From Glandiceps talaboti (taxonomy: Eukaryota > Hemichordata > Enteropneusta > Spengelidae): 62,500 nt of DNA. How positions within the stretch are numbered: the stretch's first letter is position 1; each line of letters starts with the position of its first letter. Under the pieces are notes generated by a model. That model did no database searches. It was not told where the DNA came from and was given only the letters and a program-made list of their open reading frames with translations. The stretch spans positions 14,062,822-14,125,321 of the forward strand of contig NC_135570.1 of the NCBI RefSeq assembly GCF_964340395.1, read 5' to 3'. Positions 1-12,732 of the stretch are shown here, piece by piece. The translations under genes were made by a program, and so were the position numbers.

Positions 1-329
1 AAGAATAGTAACAAGAACTGTGTTCACTTCGTGTATAATTCCTGTCTTTTCTTTCAATTACAGATTAAACTGACTGAGTTTTGCTGACTGTATATTTTGT
101 GCCATTTTAAACTCTTTCTGTTCATATTCCCACTATTTTACTGTTCTCTGATATGACAGGTTTTTGTATTTTTAGTTTGGTCTGATTTTATCAATTGTAC
201 TTTTCTCAGAAGGCGTTAGTGTACTTTATAAAAAGCTAACAAAACAAATATTTGATGTTTTTTTCTTGATGAATAAATAAATGATATTTTATGCATTGTA
301 CAAGATTTAGTGAAGGAGTTTCAGTGATG
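1..329. other. AT-rich non-coding sequence
   Basis: No open frame, splice-bounded exon or inverted repeat was recognised here. It is AT-rich and leads into the TG microsatellite. Confidence 0.6.
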
Positions 330-330
330 T

Positions 331-367
<37 letters not shown>

Positions 368-510
368 CATGCATGTGTGTGTGTGTGTGTGTGTGTGTTG
401 TGTGTGTGTGTGTTGTGTGTGGTGTCTGTGTGTGTGTTGTGTGTGGTGTCTGTGTGTGTGCTGTGCGTGTGTTGTGGTTATGTGTGTTGTGTGTGTGTGC
501 ATGCGAGTGC

Positions 511-552
<42 letters not shown>
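330..552. repeat. (TG)n microsatellite
   Basis: An almost pure TG dinucleotide tract with interspersed TGTTG, GGTGTC and GCATGC variants. The Cys-Val and Thr-His open frames across it are translations of simple repeat and are not genes. Confidence 0.95.
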
Positions 553-674
553 AGCTAGCTGTATTACTTGCAATAAAGGGAGGTTATAACCAGGCATAAA
601 CTTAATACTTTCTGAAAGGGATGCAGTGTTATACTTCTTACGTTATTGGTCAAGAAGTCTGTCCTGTAAGAAAA

Positions 675-923
675 GTGAGTATATTGTGTTGGACTCCACA
701 GACAGACAGACAGACAGACAGACAGATAGACATGTACATTCATGCACATGCACACAGACATACACAGTTATACGTACAAACATACACATGCATATGCACA
801 TGTATACACACACAAATGCACATACACAGACACGGTTATATGTACGTACGTACGTACGTACGTACGTACGTACATACATATACATACATACACACACTCG
901 CATGTGCATGCACATGTACACAC

Positions 924-954
<31 letters not shown>

Positions 955-1745
955 TACGAATATAAACACAGACATACAGATAAACATACACATACACACA
1001 CACACACACATACATATACATACACATACATACATACATACATACATACACACACACATACATGTACACACGGTCAGTTATCACATCACATTACTACTCT
1101 TACTACGGATGCTGAAAAGAGGGAGCTCAAAGAAACTGAAAATTGATTAGTTCATTGAAAATTGAGAAGAAAACAGTCAGTAATACTGTAACTTGTAACA
1201 TGTTGCTTCAATTATGTTATATCACCCAAAAAAATGAACACAAAATACAATCAAGTCCAAACCAACCAAATATTCAAAAAGATATGCAATATGTATAAAC
1301 TTTTTTATTTTACTTTTGAAATTCAAGGCAATCAACAACTTTTAAAAAAATCTTCGTCTGAATAGAAATATAAGATAACTCATACAAAGGCTAGGGGGAT
1401 TGTTCTTTAAAGATATTCATAAAAATATATACAATCTTTACTGTTTTCAAAACGAGACAATTTCAGTCCAAGTTGGACTTTAAGTCTAAAGAAAAGGCTA
1501 TATTCACATGTCGACAGTGTTCTGACGTCACTTTAACGAGATGTACTTCTCCACTGTCTATTCTAACGTCACTGTGTAACGACTATAGAGGCACATCTGC
1601 ACTGTCTATTCTGACGTCACTATGTAACGACTATAGATGCACATCTGCACTGTCTATTCTGACGTCACTCAGTGTGTTACGACTATAGGATGCATCTCTC
1701 CACACTACATATTCTGACGTCACTGTGTTACGACTATAGGACGAA
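675..1745 (+). repeat. Dispersed repeat, copy 1 (microsatellite arm plus CRE-rich arm)
   Basis: The segment starts at TTGGACTCCACAGACAGA and runs through (CAGA)n, (GTAC)n and (CA/ACAT)n. It continues through an AT-rich body and ends in short tandem repeats holding GACGTCA. The same order of parts recurs in reverse complement at 47040-47812, including TTCAAAAAGATATGCAATAT, the TTTTCAAAACGAGACAATTT stretch and the GACGTCA repeats. This pairing defines a dispersed element. No protein is encoded. The family is not one I can name. Confidence 0.8.
1520..1745. repeat. Minisatellite of about 48-56 bp carrying perfect CRE palindromes
   Basis: A block reading roughly CTGTCTATTCTGACGTCACT, then a GTAACGACTATAG part, is repeated at least four times. 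TGACGTCA, the consensus CRE/ATF site, occurs at 1523-1530, 1612-1619, 1660-1667 and 1715-1722, and a TAACGTCA variant occurs at 1564-1571. The inverted copy has three perfect sites, at 47076-47083, 47127-47134 and 47168-47175. The matches are read directly; binding in vivo is inference. Confidence 0.75.
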
Positions 1746-2221
1746 CCACCAGAACGACACATTCCGTCTATGTTGGTGCCCCAGTTCCTTTGGTATTCAT
1801 ATACAGGTCTAATACTGTATTTTACATCACTATTCGGGGGAATTTGATCTCAGTTTTTAGATATTTTCCTGAAAAGAAAAATACGAATGATCAGATTTGT
1901 AATTTAAATTATAAGCAAAAGTCGTCCTCACTCTTACATTGCTGAGTCCCTAATTTATACCCACAAATAAGAAGTCAACATGGCTGTTACCAATAAGGAG
2001 ATGGTGGAACAGAAAACATAAAAAACCGTTTCTGACATGCAGTATAGATTTCCCATAATCCCCTCCGAGACACGAATCTTCACAAGTTTCCTACTGTGTG
2101 AAGGTTATACGCATCATGTGATTACTTTTTGAACGCTGACATAGTCATAAAAGTTTTAGTTACAGACTTTACCACTACATGGTTGAATGGAAAAACTTAC
2201 TCTGAACTTTTATTCCTGGAT
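1746..2221. other. Non-coding sequence between repeats
   Basis: No gene, hairpin or tandem repeat was recognised. It separates the CRE-rich dispersed repeat from the 945-bp array. Confidence 0.5.
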
Positions 2222-5200
2222 CAGCAAATTTCCAAAAAACTTTATTCATGAGGTGATGAAACACAAAATTTCGGGTATCAGATAACACCACAGGCAAGAG
2301 ATAAGCAAAACATTGACGTGTATGTTTTCAAACTGTAAATAGGGGAATTACAAGCTCGGTAATCATCTTTAGGAGTTTGCAAAGGTTTCTTTTGTTCAAA
2401 CATAGGCCGAACGTTACCGAGAATTCCGTGATTTGCTCTTCTCAGAGCTTCGGGAATCATCGGTGTTGCTGTGGCAAGCAAAGACCGATGGTTCCCGAAG
2501 AGCAAATCACGGAATTCTCGGTAACCTTCGGCGTATGTTTGAACAAAAGAGAGCCTTCCAAACTACCAGAGACGATTACCAAGCTTGTGATCCCCTAATA
2601 ACACCTAGGCCTAATAGCAATTCTCGTTATGTTTCTATCTTGTCTGCGATTCTATCTGATAGCCGTAATTTTGAGTTTCATAGCCTCATGAATAATATTT
2701 TTCAAAATTTTATAGAACATGTCTAGAGTGAGTGGTGTGTGAGGGCGCCGCATCACGGCGTACCATACTCGGGATGATTGTGGGATAACGTACTGAGTCA
2801 ATATTTCAGATCTGTAGCAAGTTCAAGCTGTTTGAAATTGTGTGGTATGCCGTGATGCCGTGATAACACATCACTCACTTATTGAATAATTTCACATTGC
2901 AGATATATATTTATCTTAACTTATCACAAATCCCTGCTAAATTTTATGTTTCTGCAATAAAAACTTTAAAAATACGATTTACTTGGGCCATGGACACCTG
3001 TTGCTTTTGACAGTACAAAGAAACTGACATTTTTCATCTCTTACGTAATAAGTCCAACGTTTTTACCCTACAAACAGTCCCAACTTGATGCCGATCTGAA
3101 ATATTGACTCACTACCAAGGATGAGGCGCCCTCACTGTCACACATCATCTCTAATCCTGAGGAGTCTTTAAAAATTTGTCAAAAACTTTATTCATGAGGC
3201 GACGAAACACAAAATTTCGGGTATCAAATAACACCACAGGCAAGAGATAAGCAAAACATTGACGGGTATGGTTTCAAAGTTTTAATTGGGGCATTACAAG
3301 CTCGGTAATCATCTTTAGGAGTTTGCAAAGGTTTCTTTTGTTAAAACATAGGCCGAACGTTACCGAGAATTCCGTGATTTGCTCTTCTCAGAGCTTCGGG
3401 AATCATCGGTGTTGCTGGAGCAAGCGAAGACCGATGATTCCCGAAGAGCAAATCACGGAATTCTCGGTAACCTTCGGCGTATGTTTGAACAAAAGAGAGC
3501 CTTCCAAACTACCAGAGACGATTACCGAGCTTGTGATCCCCCTAATAACATCTAGGCCTAATAGCAATTCTCGTTATGTTTCTATCTTGTCTGTGATTCT
3601 ATCTGATAGCCGTAATTTTGAGTTTCATAGCCTCATGAATAATATTTTTCAAAATTTTATAGAACATGTCTTGAGTGAGTGGTGTGTGAGGGCGCCGCAT
3701 CACGGCGTACCATACTCGGGATGATTTTGGGATAACGTACTGAGTCAATATTTCAGATCGGTAGCAAGTTCAAGCTGTTTGAAATTAATGTGGCAGTGCC
3801 GTGATGCCGTGATAACACATCACTCACTTATTGAATAATTTCACATTGCAGATATATATTTATCTTAACTTATCACAAATCCCTGCTAAATTTTATGTTT
3901 CTGCAATAAAAACTTTAAAAATACGATTTACTTGGGCCATGGACACCTGTTGCTGTTGACAATACAAAGAAACTGACATTTTTCATCTCTTACGTAATAA
4001 GTCGTTTTTACCCTACAAACAGTCCCAACTCGCTGCCGATCTGAAATATTGACTCAGTACCTAGGATGAGGCGCCCTCACTGTCACACATCATCTCTAAT
4101 CCTGAGGAGTCTTTAAAAATTTGTCAAAAACTTTATTCATGAGGCGATGAAACACAAAATTTCGGGTATCAGATAACACCACAGGCAAGAGATAAGCAAA
4201 ACATTGACGGGTATGGTTTCAAAGTTTTAATTGGGGCATTACAAGCTCGGTAATCATCTTTACTAGTTTGCAAAGGTTTCTTTTGTTCAAACATAGGCCG
4301 AACGTTGCCGAGAATTCCGTGATTTGCTCTTCTCAGAGCTTCGGGAATCATCGGTGTTGCTGTAGCAAGCAAAGACCGATGATTCCCGAAGAGCAAATCA
4401 CGGAATTCTCGGTAACCTTCGGCGTATGTTTGAACAAAAGAGAGCCTTCCAAACTACCAGAGACGATTACCGAGCTTGTGATCCCCCAAATAACACCTAG
4501 GCCTAATAGCAATTCTTGTTATATTTATATCTTGCCTGTGATTCTATCTGATAGCCGTAATTTTGAGTTTCATAGCCTCATGAATAATATTTTTCCAAAT
4601 GTTATAGAACATGTCTAGAGTGAGTGGTTTGTGAGGGCGCCGCATCACGGCGTACCGTACTCGGGATGATTGTGGGACAACGTACTGAGTCAATATTTCA
4701 GATCGGGAGCTAGTTCAAGCTGTTTGAAATTAATGTGGCAGTGCCGTGATGCCGTGATAACACATCACTCACTTATTGAATAATTTCACATTGCAGATAT
4801 ATATTTATCTTAACTTATCACAAATCCCTGCTAAATTTTATGTTTCTGCAATAAAAACTTTAAAAATACGATTTACTTGGGCCATGGACACCTGTTGCTG
4901 TTGACAATACAAAGAAACTGACATTTTTCATCTCTTACGTAATAAGTCGTTTTTACCCTACAAACAGTCCCAACTCGCTGCCGATCTGAAATATTGACTC
5001 AGAACCTAGGATGAGGCGCCCTCACTGTCACACATCATCTCTAATCCTGAGGAGTCTTTAAAAATTTGTCAAAAACTTTATTCATGAGGCGACGAAACAC
5101 AAAATTTCGGGTATCAGATAACACCACAGGCAAGAGATAAGCAAAACATTGACGGGTATGGTTTCAAAGTTTTAATTGGGGCATTACAAGCTCGGTAATC

Positions 5201-7100
5201 ATCTTTACTAGTTTGCAAAGGTTTCTTTTGTTCAAACATAGGCCGAACGTTGCCGAGAATTCCGTGATTTGCTCTTCTCAGAGCTTCGGGAATCATCGGT
5301 GTTGCTGTAGCAAGCAAAGACCGATGATTCCCGAAGAGCAAATCACGGAATTCTCGGTAACCTTCGGCGTATGTTTGAACAAAAGAGAGCCTTCCAAACT
5401 ACCAGAGACGATTACCGAGCTTGTGATCCCCCAAATAACACCTAGGCCTAATAGCAATTCTTGTTATATTTATATCTTGCCTGTGATTCTATCTGATAGC
5501 CGTAATTTTGAGTTTCATAGCCTCATGAATAATATTTTTCCAAATGTTATAGAACATGTCTAGAGTGAGTGGTTTGTGAGGGCGCCGCATCACGGCGTAC
5601 CGTACTCGGGATGATTGTGGGACAACGTACTGAGTCAATATTTCAGATCGGGAGCTAGTTCAAGCTGTTTGAAATTAATGTGGCAGTGCCGTGATGCCGT
5701 GATAACACATCACTCACTTATTGAATAATTTCACATTGCAGATATATATTTATCTTAACTTATCACAAATCCCTGCTAAATTTTATGTTTCTGCAATAAA
5801 AACTTTAAAAATACGATTTACTTGGGCCATGGACACCTGTTGCTGTTGACAATACAAAGAAACTGACATTTTTCATCTCTTACGTAATAAGTCGTTTTTA
5901 CCCTACAAACAGTCCCAACTCGCTGCCGATCTGAAATATTGACTCAGAACCTAGGATGAGGCGCCCTCACTGTCACACATCATCTCTAATCCTGAGGAGT
6001 CTTTAAAAATTTGTCAAAAACTTTATTCATGAGGCGACGAAACACAAAATTTCGGGTATCAGATAACACCACAGGCAAGAGATAAGCAAAACATTGACGG
6101 GTATGGTTTCAAAGTTTTAATTGGGGCATTACAAGCTCGGTAATCATCTTTACTAGTTTGCAAAGGTTTCTTTTGTTCAAACATAGGCCGAACGTTACCG
6201 AGAATTCTGTGATTTGCTCTTCTCAGAGCTTCGGGAATCATCGGTGTTGCTGTAGCAAGCAAAGACCGATGATTCCCGAAGAGCAAATCACGGAATTCTC
6301 GGTAACCTTCGACGTATGTTTGAACAAAAGAGAGCCTTCCAAACTACCAGAGACGATTACCGAGCTTGTGATCCCCCTAATAACATCTAGGCCTAATAGC
6401 AATTCTCGTTATGTTTCTATCTTGTCTGTGATTCTATCTGATAGCCGTAATTTTGAGTTTCATAGCCTCATGAATAATATTTTTCAAAATGTTATAGAAC
6501 ATGTCTTGAGTGAGTGGTGTGTGAGGGCGCCGCATCGCGGCGTACTGTATACTCGGGATGATTGTGCGATAACGTACTGAGTCAATATTTCAGATCGGCA
6601 GCTAATTCAAGCTGTTTGAAATTGTGTGGTACACCGTGATGCGGCGCCCTGACACATCACTCACTTATTGAATAATTTCCCATCGCAGATATATATTTAT
6701 CTTAACTTATCACAAATCCCTCCTAAATTTTATGTTTCTGCAATAAAAACTTTAAAAATACAATTTAATTGGGCCATGGACACCTGTTGCTGTTGACAAT
6801 ACAAAGAAACTGACATTTTTCATCTCTTACGTAATAAGTCCGACGTTTTTACCCTACAAACAGTCCCAACTAGATGCCGATCTGAAATATTGACTCAGAA
6901 CCTAGGATGAGGCGCCCTCACTGTCACACATCATCTCTAATCCTGAGGAATCTTTAAAAAATTGTCAAAAACTTTATTCATGAGGCGATGAAACACAAAA
7001 TTCGGGTATCAGATAACACCACAGGCAAGAGATAGCAAAACATTGACGGGTATGGTTTGGAAGTGTTAATAGGGGCATTACAAGCTCGGTAATCATCTTT
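2222..7100. repeat. Tandem array of about 945-bp units with internal fold-back arms
   Basis: The anchor AAAAACTTTATTCATGAGG recurs at about 2232, 3181, 4126, 5071, 6016 and 6966, giving a period of 945-950 bp. The units starting near 4126 and 5071 look almost identical, which implies recent amplification or conversion. Each unit holds an inverted repeat. One arm reads GTTACCGAGAATTCCGTGAT then TTGCTCTTC, and the complementary arm follows about 60 bp later around a loop containing GTTGCTGTAGCAAGC. Outer, weaker arms pair CTCATGAATAATATT with AACTTTATTCATGAG. The 75-140-residue frames repeated in each unit lie over these arms and look incidental. A reverse-complement copy lies at 55810-56395. 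Confidence 0.9.
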
Positions 7101-7127
7101 AGTTGTTTTCAATGGTTTCTATGATTT

Positions 7128-7978
<851 letters not shown>

Positions 7979-7979
<1 letters not shown>

Positions 7980-8195
7980 AGGTGGAGGTGTTGGACTCTA
8001 GTCCTGGTACTGAGAAGCACTGTACCATCGACGGGGAAGGATAGAGTGAGAAACGAAAGGTTCATTTTGCTGAAGAGGAGGAAATGATTGTATTTACCAA
8101 AGGTTCCCGAATCGTAAAGCGACAAGGATGATTGCAGCCGGTGTTCAATTTCTTCAGGGCTGGAGAGTCTTCAGAAATAAATCAGAAAATGTAAG
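7979..8195. other. Short unique non-coding sequence
   Basis: About 200 bp of mixed-composition sequence between the GA block and the next microsatellite. AAAATGTAAGTCTG near its end resembles a splice donor, but no exon could be supported. Confidence 0.4.
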
Positions 8196-8490
8196 TCTGT
8201 CTGTCTGCCTGTCCGTCCGTCCGTCTGTCCCCTTTCTCTATATATTATGAGTCAGTCTCTGCATGACTACCTCATGCACGCACAGCCAAATACACCTAAC
8301 ACACACACACACACACACACACACGCACGCACACGCACATACATACACACACATACATACATACATACATACACACATACACACACATACATACATACAT
8401 ACATACATACATACATACATACATACATACATACATACATACACACATGTATGCGTGTGTGTGTGTGTGTGTGTGTGTGTGCATATATGT
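8196..8490. repeat. GTCT/GTCC, CA and (ACAT)n compound microsatellite
   Basis: A short GTCTGTCCGTCC run at 8196-8230, then (CA)n, a long (ACAT)n and (GT)n to about 8480. No coding content. Confidence 0.95.
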
Positions 8491-9014
8491 ATGTACATAC
8501 ATATGATGGGGAATGTAAGGGTAACTACTATTAAAGAATCAGACACTTTTAAAATTGAATGTTTTATTTACTAAATACCAATCATTATTTACATTTGTAC
8601 AAACCAATTTACAAAGTATTTAAAGTAATTTGTAAAAATGTATGTAAATATTTTCACTGCATTAATTTTATGTAAATAACTAATTACAAAATGTACATGT
8701 AAATGATAGTACTGTAAACCTGGATACTTTTACTTAAAACTTTTAAAAAAATGAAAAACTAAGTAGTGACTGAAATTCATTCTTGTACATGAACGGAATG
8801 TTTAAGTCTGGTGTAATTAGTAAAAATTTAGTCTTTCAGAACTAGTTGAAGACTGTAATATCACTAAAATATCCCAGAAGCAAAAATATCTACGTTCACA
8901 GGACGTGATCATACTCTCAAATGCTGACGTGTCATTTTACAAAACTTGTGCTTTCTTCTGCGAATTAAAACTGAAATCCCATCTGATGCAACACATCTGA
9001 TTAAAATATGATGT
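8491..9014. other. AT-rich non-coding sequence
   Basis: AT-rich sequence with several TACATTTGTA-like words and no open frame of note. It lies downstream (3' side) of the minus-strand Death-domain gene. Confidence 0.5.
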
Positions 9015-9460
9015 TGTGAAGTGGCAGCTAGATGTCTTTATTTACCTCTATTTCCACTGTTTTGTGTCATTTGTTTTGTACTTTCCAGTTGATCGCCACC
9101 ATCCCACATCTGACACCTGTGTAATAGACAATCCTGTTTGAATCTCAAGGATCTTGTAAGGTTTCTACAACCAATCAGCACGCTTCTTTCAAAATCGTTG
9201 AGAGTCTCTGTACACGTTGACCTTCATGTGTCGTGTAAGGGTAGTTTGTTTGCTTGCTTTTCAATTTCTCCAGTGTGCGCAGCTGCCAACGTAACACTCA
9301 TACTGATTGGTTACTTGAAAGGGTGAGATCCTTGTGATTCAAAAGGGATTGTCTATTACACAGGGTCAAATATGAGAAGGCAGTCATCACCAAGAACAAA
9401 ACAAATGTAACAACACGATGGAAATAGAGGTAAATAAAGGCATCTAGCCGCTTTCAACAC
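9015..9460. mobile_element. Fold-back (MITE-like) element of about 445 bp
   Basis: Imperfect terminal inverted repeats of about 150 bp. The left side reads TAGATGTCTTTATTTACCTC ... TGTGTAATAGACAATCC ... CAAGGATCT. The right side is the reverse complement, with AGATCCTTGTGATTC, GGATTGTCTATTACACA and GAGGTAAATAAAGGCATCTA. There is no transposase. The 62-residue frame inside is not credible as a gene. It lies just beyond the likely polyadenylation site of the Death-domain gene. Confidence 0.85.
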
Positions 9461-10062
9461 ATCTGATTTTCATCAGATTGTATAAAACAGATAGTGTACT
9501 ACTACAATTACAGTATACACAGTGATCTCAGTTTCATACTGCAGTGCACACAATATTATATACTTACTCTACATAACATTTTATATTTCTGAACTATATT
9601 TCTTACTTTATTCATATTACCCATGTATCAAATATAAAGGTCTGTACAAAATTTAGTAAGAAAGATCCAATCATTGATTCACTTATGTAACCACTCGCTA
9701 CCTTATTGATGATTTCACAATGTTGTACAATCTCAACAAACGAACATCGTTCCTTTAGATCCAAACCCCCTCCCCTAAACAAAGGTTTAAAAGTGCGATA
9801 TCAAATGTTTATATATGATGTTAGCTATGATGAAAACTGTAGTGATCACACCACTGCGATTGATGTAATGTAAAAACATGCTTATAAACGCATTAAAATG
9901 TTACCAAAAACCCATGATATCTCACATTAGAAGCAAATTTTTATCAACCTATATATATATATATATAAACATCACAGTAAATTTAAAAGCTATGTGTGAA
10001 ATAACTATTCCTTTCAATATTCTTGATTAGTAGAAATAAATGAGTTGCCATTATTCATCCCC
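9461..10062. other. Likely 3' UTR and 3' flank of the minus-strand Death-domain gene
   Basis: AT-rich sequence after the TGA at 10063-10065 (minus strand), with a short (TA)n at about 9952-9966. The only candidate minus-strand AATAAA I noted is at 9607-9612. Confidence 0.45.
9607..9612 (-). terminator. Candidate polyadenylation signal AATAAA for the Death-domain gene
   Basis: TTTATT on the plus strand, about 450 bp past the stop codon of the minus-strand gene. Use is inferred from position only. Confidence 0.35.
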
Positions 10063-12702
10063 TCAGTGACGACTGACATACAATACAATCAGCAAGGGTG
10101 CTATGATGACCAAACCAGGCAGTACGTACTTCATGATCACTTGTGACGGTCTTTCCAAATCTGTAGGAAAATAGAACATAACGAGATATATTAATATATT
10201 TCGATCACTCAAATTCTAGTATTTTTTATACATATATAACTATGTAAAATGTTTTGAAATATTGATGATGTACAGTGATGCAGTATTTTACTTTTAGACA
10301 TGGGCTATATAAATACATGTATCATCTGCTCATAATCTCCGTTTGTGAAACATTTCAAAAAATCTGTGTAGCCATAACCTTAAAAGTCATCCTCTCGCTA
10401 TCCAGCGCCGCTAGAATTAAATTTACATAAAAATATGCAAAAACATATAAATTACCATATCACATAGTGTAAGCGTGTATATCTACATATAGTGAGTCAT
10501 TTTAATAATGACAGTCTGACTAGTTGTCATGGTTGAAGGGACTACATGCTGTCATCAACCAGGCTATTGGGTGAAAATTTTCATTTTGTTAGTATCAGTT
10601 CTGACAATGCAAAAATGATGGAAGTATAACCAGCTAACGATGTACAGCCCCATAAACAGGAGAAAATGAGTGCTCGGAGGTACAACCAGCTAATGATGTA
10701 TCTCAACAGTGCAGTAAACAGGCAACTTTTAGTGAGACTTTGGTTACTCGTGGCTGTGAGCCAAATATCTAGCATGTTTAATAATTTTGGTCACTTGTGC
10801 CAAAATCCTTACTGTGTGCACTCGAACGACTTTCTCTTCGAGCGCATGCTTGGTGATGATGTAAAACAGTACACAACAATGTCTGTGCCCAATCCATAGT
10901 ATGTGAATGATGCCGTGTTGGACGATAAACTTATTGTTCTATGGCCAGAATTATGGTTTTATGTGAGGTCTCCTGATTTTAAAAACATGGACAAACATGA
11001 CAGTGCCACAGAAGAAATAGCCATGAAACTGGATCAAACAGGTAAATACATCACTTCAAAATTAGTCATGACATACGAAATGGGCGTACAGTGCAACACA
11101 CTAATCACCGTACCACTGCAAAATAGACAACCATGTAGATTGTACACGCCACGGATCCATGAAAATGGGTGCAGTATGGGTGCATCATACAAGCACAATA
11201 ATTCGGCTATAGATCAACAAGTTTATCTTCCAACATCATTCGCTTACTGTGGATTGGGCACAGACATTGTTATGTGCTGTTTATGTCATTGCCACACATG
11301 TACTCTAAGAGAAAGTCATGTGTCAGTGCACACTGTGAGGATTTTCGCACAAGTGACCAAAATTATCAAACATGCTGGATAATTGGTACACGGCCACGAA
11401 TGAACAAAATCTCATGATAAGTTAGTAAAAGGTGCCCTGCACACAAGAGGAATCGGTGCGAGGAAATTGCCACAGGTGAAATTTTGCTCAGCTGATTCCT
11501 CTCATTTGCAACAGGGCTTTGTACATCATAATTTATATTTGTCCATAGACTTCGACTCTTACCATTTATCAATCCAGGTCCATTTCTTGGCAAGTATTTG
11601 GCATCCAACTCTAATATGGCATTAATACCAAGATCTGTACAAAGAAAAGATTTAAAACGGTGTAAGTATTCCACTATCTGACTAAAATGACACATATCAA
11701 TGTAATAATAATGAAACCTATGAGATGTCAAATTATTATATTAACTATTCTCACATTAATCTGTGGCAGCAATTAAATATTATATTACTGTTGTTTCTAC
11801 CAATTTAAAGACAGAATCAAAATATATCTACAAATCTACCACAAATACTTAATTTATAGTAATATTCCACTGCCTCATGTGTATGTGTGTGTGTGTGTGG
11901 GGGGGGGGGGGTGCATGTGTCAGCGTGTGTGCATGTGTAAGTGCTAGTGTGTGTTTGTGAGTGTGTGTGTGTGTGTGTGCATGTGTACGTGTGCATGAGT
12001 ATGTGCATGTGCATGTGTGAGTGTGTGTGGGTGCATGTGAATGCATGTGTGTGCATGTGAGTGTGTGTATGAGTGCGAGTATGTGTGTATGTGTATGTAT
12101 GTGTGTGCATGTGTATATGCGAGTGCATGTGAATGCATGTGTGCGTGTGTGTATGTGTGTGTCACTCTTGTGTTCATGTTTTACATTTATTTATAAACAA
12201 TTCAAGCATATCGAGTGCCTGAATACACTGAAAAGATTGGTATCCATGACCTGACAACAGAGTGTAAATTCATTGACATCATAGCTGATTCAGTAGAGTA
12301 TTGAATTTGTTCTATTTTATATATCAGACAGTAAGTACCTTCAGCTCTTCCCTCATATTCATCTCTTCCATTGAACTGGTTGACGATTGCGTCACGAATA
12401 ATAACGACACAGTCATCTCGATCCATATCCTGCAAAGTTTGCACAATTCTACCAAGTGGCTGGTTGGCAAGCCTTCCATTAGTTATTTCTTCTAGTATTG
12501 GACGCATATTCCGTGAGCTGTATAAGAATCTGATGTCAGGATAGGCATACTGGAATTCACCAAGGAGCCAACGGCCATCTCTACCCCGTGGGTCTGTGAC
12601 ATCAAGGTGAGTAGAAAGCTGCAGTACCACACTATACGGCCAGTTGAACTGATTGAAATGAATTTTACCAATGGTAGTCACTGGCTTCTTAATTTGGTTC
12701 AT
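10063..12702 (-). CDS. Predicted tail-anchored Death-domain protein, 3 exons, about 177 aa
   Basis: Three minus-strand exons join in frame: 12702-12339, 11634-11563 and 10160-10063. Donors are GTACTT and GTAAGA, acceptors are TTTGTACAG and TTTCCTACAG, and both introns are phase 1. Residues about 25-110 resemble a Death domain of the UNC5 type: STHLDVTDPRGRDGRWLLGEF at the start, then ITNGRLANQPLGRIVQTLQDMDRDD for the last helices. The usual Trp after GRD is Gly here. The last exon encodes a hydrophobic segment (YVLPGLVIIAPLLIVLYV) followed only by SRH and stop, as in C-tail-anchored membrane proteins. Death domains form homotypic signalling assemblies; here that would occur on the cytosolic face of a membrane (inference). 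The start is uncertain. An in-frame TGA lies upstream of ATG 12702, but an acceptor at ACCAG (about 12714) could join further 5' exons. Alternatives are an isoform or a fragment of a larger receptor-like gene. Confidence 0.65.
10770..11385. mobile_element. Intronic fold-back element of about 615 bp
   Basis: Terminal inverted repeats of about 60-75 bp lie at 10770-10835 and 11310-11385. The left reads AGCATGTTTAATAATTTTGG then TCACTTGTGCCAAAATCC, and the right reads GGATTTTCGCACAAGTGA then CCAAAATTATCAAACATGCT. It sits in intron 2 of the Death-domain gene. A 238-codon plus-strand frame (10666-11382) with one in-frame TAG at 10897-10899 is largely generated by this element. It shows no recognisable domain and I do not call it a gene. 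Confidence 0.75.
11877..12165. repeat. (GT)n-rich microsatellite in intron 1 of the Death-domain gene
   Basis: GT/CA tract with a G-run near 11899 and frequent GCATGT variants, lying between exons 12339-12702 and 11563-11634. Thr-His and Cys-Val frames here are artefacts. Confidence 0.9.
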
Positions 12703-12732
12703 CTTCTCTAGAACTGGTAGTCACAGTAGTTT

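Noticed and set aside
236-1150. Long Thr-His, Cys-Val and Arg-Thr-Tyr open frames on both strands
   Set aside because: They translate TG, CA and ACAT microsatellites and have no splice or start context.
2278-6580. Repeated 75-140-residue frames conserved in every 945-bp unit (e.g. 3323-3724, 6158-6580)
   Set aside because: They follow the tandem DNA repeat and overlay inverted arms on both strands. Conservation is explained by DNA-level duplication, and no domain is recognisable.
10666-11382. Plus-strand frame of 238 codons with one stop, considered as a retrocopy or intronic gene
   Set aside because: It coincides with an inverted-repeat element, lacks a known domain and has an in-frame TAG.
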